Shown: in pieces, positions 50,849-61,587 of the stretch
How positions within the stretch are numbered: the first letter of the stretch is position 1
Layout: each line of letters begins with the position of its first letter
Assembly: GCA_004431415.1 (NCBI GenBank)
Contig: QPMI01000514.1
Location: 434,001 to 498,000 of the forward strand
DNA: 64,000 nt
DNA from: Cyanophora paradoxa
Taxonomy: Eukaryota > Glaucocystophyceae > Cyanophorales > Cyanophoraceae
Direction of reading: 5' to 3'
Notes under the pieces: model-generated
Told to the model about the DNA's origin: nothing
Databases searched by the model: none
Seen by the model: only the letters and a program-made list of their open reading frames with translations
Made by a program: the position numbers and the translations under genes

Positions 50849-51614
50849 AACCCGTGAGCATGCCTGGCTGTAGGCTGTAGCAGTAGGCCTCTAGCAGCGC
50901 CCTTCTTCTCGCTCCAGATCCGTCGATGTCGATATCGATGCATATGAAGTTTCGTTTTGCACACGTGCACTGCGCATGCGGCACGTGGGCGGCGGGTCAT
51001 CGGCGGCGCGTGCTGGGCATCAGAGGTTCGAATTAATATTAATATCCGATAGTACTTCCGATAAGCAAGGTTGCTACGATGCTACTAGAAGCGCTACTAC
51101 TAGTACTGCTGCGCTAGCAAGGTCTCGAATAAGGCCTACAGTAAGAAGGAAACGCGCTCACCGCGCAAAACTCCGTAAAATCAAAGAGCTAGCACATGTA
51201 CTCTAGATCTGCTGGTAGCCTATAGCTACACTTGCAAGGGGCAACGTCAACACTGATTTTCCTATGACTGTCTACACGTGCATTCTCACACAGACGCAAC
51301 TTAAGTTCGCGAATATTAATTCGGATGATCACGTATGTCATTCTTAAGAAAAGAACGATATCGACTTCTACAACAACGCTAAATTGAGGCAGCTGAGAAA
51401 TGAACGCTTCCAGAGTTAATTCGAGGTTTGGAAAGAGTGAATTTGCAAGTATCAAATGTCGACGCAGTCAAGTCCCGAAAGAAAATCTTTGAACAATCAA
51501 AAACTACTTCAAAGAAAGGACGGCAGGGAGGCCGGTCATCGGGTGGCGCTGAGCTTGATGTGATGACAGATATTGTAGAAAGTGGCAAGCCTGATCGAGA
51601 AACGACGCCGAAAG
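50849..51614. other. Intergenic between convergent genes
   Basis: Less GC-rich than its surroundings, especially 51,020-51,480. Small ORFs here (e.g. 51,428-51,682) have no recognisable features. It presumably holds the 3' untranslated regions of the WW gene and the PI3-kinase gene. Confidence 0.4.
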
Positions 51615-54600
51615 TCAGATGCGGGAATCGATCCACAGATTCGAAAAAAATCTCTCAGACCAGTTGTTCGAGGCCTTGTTGATGAGACTCTTGAAGAACT
51701 CGTCGACCTGGCGAACCCGAGTGAGTTAGGTCGAAGAGCGAGGGACTTGGGGCTCGCGGGGGAGGCAGATCGTGGGGCACCTCCTCGGGGGTCTTGAGGT
51801 CGAGGGCGAGGCGGGCCTTCGTGTTCGCCGTCGCTTCGGGCCCGTGCAGCTGCCCCGCCCGCCGCTCGCCCCCGCGAGGCCGGAGGGGGCGGGGGGTGGC
51901 GTGGGTGGGGTGCGCACGAGCATGCAGAGGTGGAGGAGGAGGTTGGCGTTCCTGCGGAGGATGGCGAACGCCTTGCAGCAGAGCGTCACGAACCTGCGCG
52001 GCGGTGGGAGCCGTCGTGAGGCGCCCGCCGGGGACCTCGGAGGGAAGGGGGGAAGGGGGAAGGGGGGGGGGAAGGGGCGGGGGGGGGAAGGGGGCGGGGG
52101 GGGGGGGGGGGGGGGGGCGGGGCGCACAGCTCGATGAGGGGCTCCCCTCGCTCTCCTCGAGGACGTGCCTGCGGCGGGGGCGGGCGGGGCGGCCGCCTCG
52201 GCCTCGGCGCGGGGCGCGGGGGCGGGGCGGGGGCGGGGCGGACTTGTACTCGGCGGTGAAGAGGAAGGGGGCGGTCTCCTTGGGGATGAAGCCCAGGATC
52301 TTCGTCACGTGCCTGCCCCGCCCCCCGCCCCCCTCAGCCCTCCCCCGAGACCCCGAGCCGCCCCCCCTCGCCGCCACGCACCCCAGGTACCGCCCGAAGT
52401 CGATGTCTGCCGCCGCCCCCGCGGTCCCGGCCCCGTCAGGCGCACGGCCGAGCGGGCGGGCGGGTGGCGGGGAAGCGGGCGCACGGAACATGCGGCCGTC
52501 ATCGAAGAGCATGACGTTGTCGCTGTGGCGGTCGCAGAGGCCCATCACGTACGTCCTGCCCCGCCCCGCCGCCTCAGAGGAGGAGGAGGAGGGTGCGGGC
52601 GGGGCGGGGAGGCGGCGCACGCGACGCAGTAGCCGGCGCATGACGTGGCGAACTTCTTGCGCGCCTTCTGGTAGTCCTCCTCTGCGCGCCCCGCTCCGCC
52701 TCAGCCTCGTCGTCGTCCGCTCGATTCGGCGAGCGAGCGACGGGGCACGCAGCCCAGCGCGCGCGCACGCACCTGTCGCGCTCCTCTTGCGCAGCCAGTT
52801 GGCGATGTTCTGTTCCCAGCGTGCGCGGCGCGCGTCAGCTGGAGGCCACGGCTAACGGGCGGAGCGCGCGAACTAAATTGGAGCAAAGCGGCCGTGGGCA
52901 CCTTCTCGCCGACCGCGGCCGCTATGACCGAGCCGTCGCTTGCCGCCGCTTGGATATCGCCCTGCGCGATTCGGAGAATCGAATCACACGGGAGGACGAA
53001 AAACGCGCGAACTGCATTTCTGGGCGCTGCAGCTGCTCTCGTGCCCTTCTCTTCTTTGGGGCGCGGGCGTCGGGGGCGCGCACGATGGTGGTGGCCCCCT
53101 TGACGACCTCGATGACGCCGGCGCCGCGGCCCGTCGAGATGCACTGCAGCTCCGAGCTCAGCGGTCCCGCCGACATCCGCGGAGGGGGGTTCGGACGGGG
53201 AGCACCTTGTAGGGGGTCAGCATGAGGTTCAGATCCTCTGCCTTCCACAGCTGTTCGGCGGCGCGTCGGCGTCAGGCGAGAAGGGGCGGGAGGGTGCCAC
53301 TCGCATCCCCCCGGGGCGGGGCGGGGCGGGGCGGGGCGGGGGCGGACCCTGTCCATGACGCAGAGCATCTTGAGGAAGAGCTCGTCGGCCCGCAGGTCCT
53401 ACCCGAGGGTTTCAGCACCAGGCGAGGGCGTCCAGTTGACGTTCACGTCTTTGGTGTTTGGGAAAGCGGACCTGGCCGGCCTTGAAGATGGCGCGGATGT
53501 TCGCCTCGCCCTTGGTCTCGTCGCGGAACGTCTTCTGGTTCTTGAGCTGCAGCGCGGGCCGGCGTCACTCGGAGCGGCGCGCCGCGAACTCGCGCGGCGC
53601 GTGCGCGCGTGCCTTGGCGAGCCACCGCGACACGGTCGAGAGGGTCTCGAAGCCCATCTGCGGGGCCCCCTCCGCCCCGGGCCCCGCCTCAGCCCCCGCC
53701 CCCGCCGCCTCGCCGCCGGCAGCCGGCGAGATCGTCGGCGCCGCGTGCGCGCCCGCCTTGGCCTCCGCGACGCGCTTCCCCGAGAACGTGAGCTCGTACG
53801 GGTGCTGCGCCCCCGCGTCGACGCCGCGCCGCCGCCCGCGCGAGCTCGCAGCAGAGCAGACCTTGCCCGAGCTGTACACCTTGAAGGTCTTCCCGGGCTG
53901 CGAGAGGTCAATGCCGCTGATCTGGCGGCGCGAGAAGCTCTCAGAGGGCGCCGAGCGCGGCGCCGCGCACAACAAAGCCCAGCGGTCTTGGGCGCCCGGC
54001 CACGCACCTCGAAGTGCGGATCGACGGGGACGGTGAACGCGGGCGGGACGCGGCCGCGCGCGATCGCCTCCTCGAGCAGCGCCTTCAGCTTCTGCGAGTA
54101 GAGATCCGAGTTCTTGTCCTTCGGCTTCAAGACTATGATCCTGCATCCCGACGTTGAGCGGAGAATCGAGAACGAAGCGTAAGGTTCAAGGTATTAGGAG
54201 GAGGCTCTGGCCTGAGCCAAAGCGTAAGAAAACGCAGGAGGCGACGCACTTCTTCGCGACGTCGGCGGCCAGCTCCACGAACGCGACCTGCGCACAAATT
54301 TCAACGCGCGTTTCTACGTTGCGCGATGAGCCAACACGTCTCGCTGAAATCAAACCCCATTTCTTTCTAAGCCATTTCTTCCTTCGATGCCGGGGAGCGC
54401 TCGCGCCCGGGGCAGCACCCCAGGCGGACCTGGTCGTCGAGGAACGAGTGCCCGGCTGACCGGCAGCACGCCTGGAACTGCTCCAGCAACACCTGTGCAC
54501 GCGCCGGCGAGCGCGCGAGATCGTTCGGGCTCGTCTCGAGCTCTGGCTCGCCGGGGGCGGGGGCGGGGCGGGGGTGCCCCGGCAGGCGGGCGGACCTTGC

Positions 54601-57600
54601 AGCGGTGGCCCCAGCTCGTCTCCTCGCCCTCGGCCCACTGCCGCGCGCGCTCCGCGTCGGTGTGGCTCGGAGGGGCAGCGCGCGGGGGGCGGGCGGGGCG
54701 GGCGGGGGCACCTTGAGGGCCCAGAAGACGGAGATGCCGACGAGGCGCGGGTTGCGGAGGCCGCGCCAGAAGAGGAGCCGCGCCAGGGGCCCGTCCAGGT
54801 ACGCCGTGTGCCGCATCCCCTGCGCCGGCCCCCGCCCCAGACTCAGACGGCCGCGAAGAACTCGCGAAGTCGCGCTTATGACGGCGACTTCTCGGTGCTC
54901 GGCGCATGCCCGAGGCTTGGGGAAGGCGCGCCTGGACGAGCTGGAGCATGTACTCGGCGAGCTCCTCGTCCGGCAGGTCGGCGATCCGCTCCGCCGCGTA
55001 CCTGCCCCCGCCTCAGGTTCCTCTGTGAAGAGGGAGGCCTGCTCGGCGGGGGCGCACCGGCGGACGCGGAGGTCGGGGTACTTGTTGTCCAGGAGCTGCA
55101 GGGCGTCCCGGGGGTTGAGGGGCGACCAGTGCTGGATCGCCCTGCGAGAGGCCGCCTCGCGATCGGGGGCGCCGGCGCGGGCGGCGGGGAGGGGGGCGGG
55201 GCGGGGCGCACTTGTCGAGGAAGACGCAGTCCTCGGTGCGGCAGTAGTCTGCGGCGTGCGCCCCGCGCGGTCAGCGGGGGACAGAAGAACGAAGGAAAGA
55301 AAGAAAGAACGACTGCGCTGCATCGGACAGAGCGCACCCAGGCACTCGACCATCTTGCCGAAGGCGATCCTGCGGCGGAGGCAGATGAGGGCGGCTGGCA
55401 GGCAGGAGGCGGGTCGGGGGAAGCTTTGAGGGGGCGCACGGGACGTCGACGAAGAGGTTGGCGTAGCTGCGCATGAGGGCCTTGTCCTTCTCGTCGGGCG
55501 TCCAGTACGGGTCGTTCCCCTTGGCGATGAAGTCGTGCACTGCGGGGGCCGCGCGTGGGGGGAGGGAGACGGCGCCGAGGCACGGGGCGCGGGCGCGCGC
55601 ACGCTTCTGGGCGTCCGTCTTCGGAGGGGGCGGGCCCTTCCGCGAGCCGTGCCGGAGCCTGCGCGAGGCGGGCGGGCGCGCGGCGGGCGGGGGCTCGGGC
55701 CAGCGGGGCGGGCGACGAGGGGCGGGGCGGGGCAGGCGCACAGGGTGGAGAAGCCGGACATGACGCCCATGAAGGCCTTGCTGGTCTTGCGCCCCAGGCC
55801 CCGATGCCCGCCCGACCCCCGCGATCGCCGTCCCCAGCGCCTCGATCGCCGTCTCCCCCTCGTCGACCGGGGGCGCCCGCCTTGGCTGCGCGCGCGGGCC
55901 GCGGGTGAGCCCTGGCTGCGCGCGCCCGCGGGGCGGGCGGCGCCGTCCCGGCGACCCCGCCCACCTCTCAGACCAGGAGGAGGCGGTCCCGTTCGAGGCG
56001 GCGTGGCCGAGGGAGTGGCCGGAGTGCGTGCGCGCCTCGGAGGCGAGCGGCATGACGTGCTCGTCCTCCTCCAGCACCGAGTGCTCCGAGTCGCTGTCGG
56101 CGTCCGTCCCCGTCCCCGCCGAGAGGCTCGAGGGCGAGGGCGCGCAGGGCGGCCGCAGCAGGTTGCTCCGGGAGAGGTTGTGCGGCGACAGGCGGCTCGG
56201 CGCCTCGAACTTGGCCGAGCTGTGCCGCCTCAGCGCCTCCGCGAAGGGCCGCATCTCCTTGCTCTGCGCGTCGCGTCAGCGCCGGCGCGCGACGCGGGGC
56301 GAGGCGGGCGGCGGCGGCGGGCGCTGCTACCTCGAGGTCTAGGCCGGGCGACGACGCCTCGGACGCCTGCGCTGCGGGGTCAGCACAAAGCCCGTCACGC
56401 CGCCCCCCGGCCGCGGCGCGGGGCGCGCGCGCACCCCGTCGGTCTCGGCAAGGCCGTTGAACGAGCCGGCGGTCTCGAACGCGGCCAGGACCTGGGGCGG
56501 GGTACGCGGTCAGGGGGGCGGCGGGGGGGAAGCGCCGGCGGGAAGCGGGCCTTCGGGTTGTAGGCGAAGAAGACCGGGGGGCGCGGGGCGGCGTGGGGCG
56601 GGTCCACGCGGAGCAGGATGGAGCCCCAGTGCCGCACCGCCTCCGCCGCCGCCGCGTCGCCGTTGCCGTACCCGTCCACGAGCGGCCCGGGGCCCTTCGC
56701 GCCGGGGCGCGGCTTCGTTCGCATGCGCGCTGCAGGCGGGCTCAGCCGAGCCGGAGAGGAGGAAGGGGGGGGGGGGGGGGGGGAAGGGGGAAGGGGGTAG
56801 GGGGAAGGGGGGAGGGGTAAACGGCGGGTGCGCACCCGTGGGCAGGCGCGTCGCGCTGTGGCCCTTCATGCCCGGCTGCTCGTGGATCTCCTGTACCCGG
56901 GGCGTCAGCCGTCCGTCTTCGAAGAGGCGCAAAAGAAAGAAGCGTGCACACGTCGTCGCAGTCGTCGCAGAGCTTCCGATGCTGCGGGGGGCGTCCGCTC
57001 AGCGGAGACGGGACGCGGAGAGATAGGTTGGTGGGCGGATCCGAGCGCACCTCCTTCACGCAGTCGTCGCACTGGACAGTCTGTTCCTGCTCCTTGCATT
57101 TCTCGCAGTTGTCTGCGCCCGTCTCAGATTGGTCCCGAGGAAAGGAACCGGGGGAGGGAACCCTGGTACTTGTAGTCCACGGTGGGGCGCTGGCGCCTGC
57201 GGGTGCGGGGGTGAGGAAGGGCGGGGCGCCTGCGGGGGCGGGGGCGGGGGCGGGGGACGGAAGGGGCGGCAGCCGCCGGGCGACAGGGTCGCACCAGAGG
57301 TCCAGCTTGAAGAAGCCGTCCCTGAGCACGCCGTCCGCGTCGAAGACCTGCCCGGGGCGGGGCGCCTCAGAGCCCAAAGCGGGCCTGCGGAGGGCCGACC
57401 CCGGACCTGCAGGGAGGCCCAGGCGACCAGGACGGCCGGCCCGCCCTCCGGGCTCTTGCCGACCACGGGGGCCTGCTCCTCGTCCAGGCCGCGCCCGTCG
57501 CAGGCCTTGCCCTTCGTGTCCCCGTCCGCCTTCTTGTCCGGCGCCCGCCTGCAGTACACGCACACCACGATCTCCGCCTCCTGCGCGGGGGGTTACCGCC

Positions 57601-58835
57601 CTCAGCGACGGGGTGCGGGATGGAAGGCGGGGCGGGGGGGCGGGCCTTGGGGATGCGGCTGCACTCGATGGGCTCGGACTTGGTGCCCTGCATGAACTCG
57701 GAGCGCTCCGCGAAGGCCCCCTCGATGTCCGGCGTCTCCGCGTTCGCCTCCATCGGCTCGTGCAGCCCGAGCGCCGCCGGCCCGCCTCCCAGCGCCTCCT
57801 CCGCCCGCGCCAGCTCGTGCCGCCCGTGCATCCTGCGCGGCGCGGCGGCGTGAGGCCGCGCGGCTGCGGCTGGGCGGGGCGCGCACAGGAAGACCCGCGC
57901 GAAGTGCCCGCTGCAGATCTGAAGGTGCGCGCCCTGCGCTCCCGGGGCGAGATCACGCAAGCAGCGGGGAAGGGCTGGCGATGGGGTACAAACCTCCTCG
58001 AACTCCGCGGGGCGCACGTCGACGATGGCGACCTGGGAGAGCGAGCGTTCGTCCGCTGAGCTGGACACGCGGGCGCGGGGGAGGGGGCCGACCTGCAGGG
58101 GACCCGTGACCTCGTACAGGGGTACGCCGTCCGCGGGCTGGTGCGCGGGGCGGGCAAGCAGATCGCTCGGGACTCGGGGGGGATGCGGGCCGGCCGCCTT
58201 CAGCGCATCGACGAGGGAGGCTGCCGGAGGCTTGAGGCTTGAGGGGGGTACGCGGTTTCACGGACGCGGAGGTACGCGCACCGGCCTGGCGCGTGAAGTC
58301 CTTCTCCTCCTCCCCGGCGGGGTCCCGCACCGCCGACGGCTCCGGCGTCCAGTCGGGGTCGGGCTCGAAGGACAGCTGCATCCCCCGGGTCGGCCGGATG
58401 CGGTACCCCGGGGCGGGGAGTACGCCCACCTCGACGTCGACGAAGCCGGCGGCGTTCCCCTGGTCGTCGCGCAGCTTCAGCTGCTTCGACCTGGGGGCCG
58501 CCTGGAGGGGGGGTACGCCGCCGGTCTCGGGCGGCCAGAGCAGGCCGTCGAGCTGCAGGGCGCAGCGGCCGATGAAGTCGTGCTGCTTGATCGTCTCCTC
58601 ATCGTACAGCTCCAGGGTCAGCTCCGCTAGCTTCCCGTTCGTTACGCGTCTGAGCGCGCGCGCCGACGCCGTCAGCTTAGCGAGGGCGCGCACAGTACTA
58701 GTGAGGGTTTGCCGCACAGCCGAGCGAGGCTGGTTCCTTCTGATTTCGAGAAATCGGGCTCCGTGCCTCCCCCGTGCACCGTGCCGAGCTTCGTCGGAGC
58801 CTCGCCCTTCAACGCCAAGGTCGCGAACACCTGCT
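51615..58835 (-). CDS. PI3-kinase catalytic subunit with extra N-terminal C2 and B-box zinc finger
   Basis: Phosphorylates the 3-OH of phosphoinositides. Order from the N-terminus: a C2 domain (EQVFATLALKGE, GKLAELTLELYDEETIKQHD+FIGRC, ~58.4-58.83 kb); a PI3K-type C2 part ending FDADGVLRDGFFKLDLW (~57.3 kb); a B-box-like zinc finger CEKC..QCDDC..LCDDCDD+EIH..H (56.9-57.1 kb); a long linker; the helical domain (GNDPYWTPDEKDKALMRSY, WSPLNPRDALQLLDNKYPDL, RIADLPDEELAEYMLQLVQA, LRNPRLVGISVFWALK); and the kinase domain (VDPHFE, ANIRAIFKAG+DDLRADELFLKML, LMLTPYKVLP, CISTGRGAGVIEVV, catalytic loop GLCDRHSDN, IDFG, and C-terminal VDEFFKSLINKASNNW). Stop at 51,615. About 25 short introns, two with poly-C runs. 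No Ras-binding domain was recognised, so class is uncertain. Confidence 0.85.
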
Positions 58836-59503
58836 CGCGCAGTGAGCGGGTGACGCGGCGCTCGCGACCTCCATCTAGCGGCGTCTAGCCTCTCAGATAC
58901 GCCACAGAGATGCTTCTGAAAGAGCGCGAGCGCTCGTCTTCGACGCGGTCGCTCGGACGCGCACCTTCATCTTCCCTGCGCAGTCGTGAGCGTCAGCCTA
59001 CGCGATCTCCGGCCATAATTCGAGGCAAGCGAAGGTGCTCTAGCTTCTAGAACGCGTTCAGAGGCGGCTAGAGGGCGCTCGCGGGCGACGTCAGCCTATT
59101 CATTGTCCGCCTGAGCCCTCGAATAGGACGGAAATTGGAATGAAACCCACCGAAAAGCTCGTGGTTGGCAAGCTGCGAGCCTCGCAGCACTGCGCGAAGC
59201 AGAACGTGAGACTCGGGGATGGGCAGGAGACACGAAAGTTCGGGCGTGGCTGTGTGCACGCACGGCGGACAACGAGAGTCCCGCACGGCATTCTCTAGAG
59301 CTCGCGCTGCTGATGATAGTGATGCTGTACCGGCGCCGCGGCCCGCGGCCCCTGCAAGGCTGCAACGCCGGGCTGGGTACCGGCTCAGTGAAGCCGGCAA
59401 TCAAGCCGTCGAGGCCACGAATGTACCCCTACAGCTGAGCTTTAGAGCTTCAGCTTCCGCCGCAGCCTCGCTCCATCAGCAGAGCAGCAGGAGTGGAGCG
59501 CGC
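58836..59503. other. Intergenic between divergent PI3K and F-box genes
   Basis: Probable 5' exon or promoter of the PI3-kinase near 58,850-59,000 and promoter of the F-box gene to the right. No recognised coding segment. Confidence 0.35.
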
Positions 59504-61580
59504 ATGTCGACGACGCACGCATCTGGGGCGCCGCCCGACGCGGTGCTGGTCGACTCCCTGCCAGGTGAACGCGCCGCGCGATGTGCGGGCGGGAGAGGCG
59601 GCGCGGGGGAGCTGTCGTGTTCTAGTATCTGCGGAGATCGCTTCTTCGCGTCCTGCTGCGGCGCGCTTGTCTCTTGGCGTCGTGTCGGCCTCTCCTCTGC
59701 TTGGGCAGGCCGCCGACCGCATGCAGAGTTTAGGCTCCTGGCGTACACCTCTTTACGCCCGATTGCGCCCTCCCCCGCTGCACCCTTGCCGCGAACCGCG
59801 CGGCAATGCGAATGCGGTTCTCTCTAGATCTAGATGACGTTTGCGTGGAGCGGGGGACGGGGGAACGCCGCCTCCGTTTTCAAATGGGCGTTAAGCGCTT
59901 CTCTCTTACCTTCGCCGCCCGCTCGCAGACGATGTCCTCGTTGCGATCTTGGCGAGCTTGGCGAAGGACGCCGCGCGAACCTTGGTTCCGGTTGCCCTCG
60001 CGAACAAGCGCCTGCGCGCGCTGTGCGGCGTGCCTTCTCTGTGGGAGAGCCCCGTCTTCCAGCACACCGATCCGCCGGCGTACTTCGTCTCCGCGTGCAA
60101 GCAGCACGGGCGGCACTTCCGGCGCCTCTGCATCTCTGGACTCGCGCAGCTGTCGGGGCCGGACGCATCCAAGGGCCTCTCTTACTGCGTCAACCTGACT
60201 CATCTCAACATCTCGAGCTTCTTCGGAAAGCAGGCTCGCTTGGATCGAGTCTCCGTACGCGCGTGCCGTGCTGACTGTTGCTGCATTTCCTTCGCAGAAG
60301 CCGGGCCGGATCAGCGGTCGCGGGCCGATTCATGTCGAGAACAGGCCTACCCCACGGCCTTACGTGTGGAAGCGACTTCCTCGCATGACCGTGCGCCTCC
60401 TGCAGCTTATCCGTCTGAGCGCCCGAGCAAGGGACCGCGGCCTTCCGCCTTCAGGCTTGACTTGCTCGTCCGCGCAGAACCTGGTCCACTTGAACGCGTC
60501 GGATGTCGCCATCACGGCCGGCTGCCTCTCTTTGGTGCTCAAGTCCTGCGGCGAGAAGCTCACGAAGCTCTACCTCAGGCGCGCCGGTCCCCAAACGCGC
60601 TGGCGCTCGCCGCCGGCGCCGGCGCTCAACTTCGTCGCAGCCACACGTTCATCGTTCCGGAGGAGTCCGCGCGGACGGGGCGCTCTGGCACCGTCGTCTC
60701 CTCCTCCATGTCGCTCGAGGAGGGCCTGGATCCCGATTTCGACGGGTTCAGCTCGAGCGACGAGCCGGACGGGCCTGCGGCGGCAGCGCCCGCCGGCCCG
60801 GCCGGGGCCTCGGGGGCGAATGCGGCTTCCGCCTCGTCGTCCTCGGGTGCCGCGCGGGCCCTCCACGCCACCAGTGTCCTGCGCGCCTTCACGGACGGCG
60901 TCGAGTGCGTGAAATCAAATTTCATTCTCATCAACGCTATATATAGCTAGCGCGCGCTCTCTGCGCCCTCGGACATGAACCGGCCGGCCCGGGCAGGCTG
61001 CCCCGGCTCCGGGAGCTGGACCTCTCGCGCACCGTCTGCGACGAGCGGAACCTCTCGGGGCTCCTCGCGCGCCTCCCCTCCCTCGCGGAGCTCTTCCTCG
61101 TGCGCTCTCCTTCTCGCCGGGGCTCGGGATCGAGCGACGCGCGCGCAGGTGAAGCCCAAGCAGCAGCCGCCCAGCATGGTGGAGGCGCTCAGCTGGGAGG
61201 ACTGGACCGAGCTCGGCCACTGGTGCGGGTATTCACTCCTCGCGCCGGCCTTCCACTCGTTCACCATCAGCTGTCGCGGCACGGGCGGGCGCGCAGGAGC
61301 GGCAAGCGGCTCGCGGCGGCGCTGCAGGCCAACGGCATCTCGGTCGTCCGGAAGGACTTCCTGAAGCTGGTGCGCCGCGCCGCGCCACGCTCTAGATCTC
61401 CGAATCGCGCTTGGAAGCCCGAGGCCGGCGCCGCGCATCGCAGATCAAGCGCGCGATCTTCTGCTCCAACCAGGGCACCCCGTTCGTCCAGGAGACCTAC
61501 GCAAAGGTCCGCGCCCTCGCGATCGCCCTTCCTCGCGCGATCCCCCCCAGTTGCGATATTAGTAATAATCCACTTCGCAG
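59504..61580 (+). CDS. F-box/leucine-rich-repeat protein
   Basis: Exon 1 (MSTTHASGAPPDAVLVDSLP) joins across a ~370-nt intron (donor GTGAACG, acceptor CTCGCAG) to give DSLP+DDVLVAILASL then ARTLVPVALANKRLRALC, a standard F-box that would bind SKP1 in an SCF ubiquitin ligase. Leucine-rich segments follow: RLCISGLAQLSG, NLTHLNISSFFGK, NLVHLNASDVAITAGC, GEKLTKLYLR, and in another frame LRELDLSRTVCDERNLSGLLARLPSLAELFLV. Between them lies an acidic/Ser-rich disordered insert (EEGLDPDFDGFSSSDEPDG). Later exons hold SWEDWTELGHWCGYSLLAP and IKRAIFCSNQGTPFVQETYAK, then ankyrin-like sequence. It probably continues into the next feature as one gene. A truncated inverted copy lies at 45-46 kb. Confidence 0.7.
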
Positions 61581-61587
61581 GCCCTGG

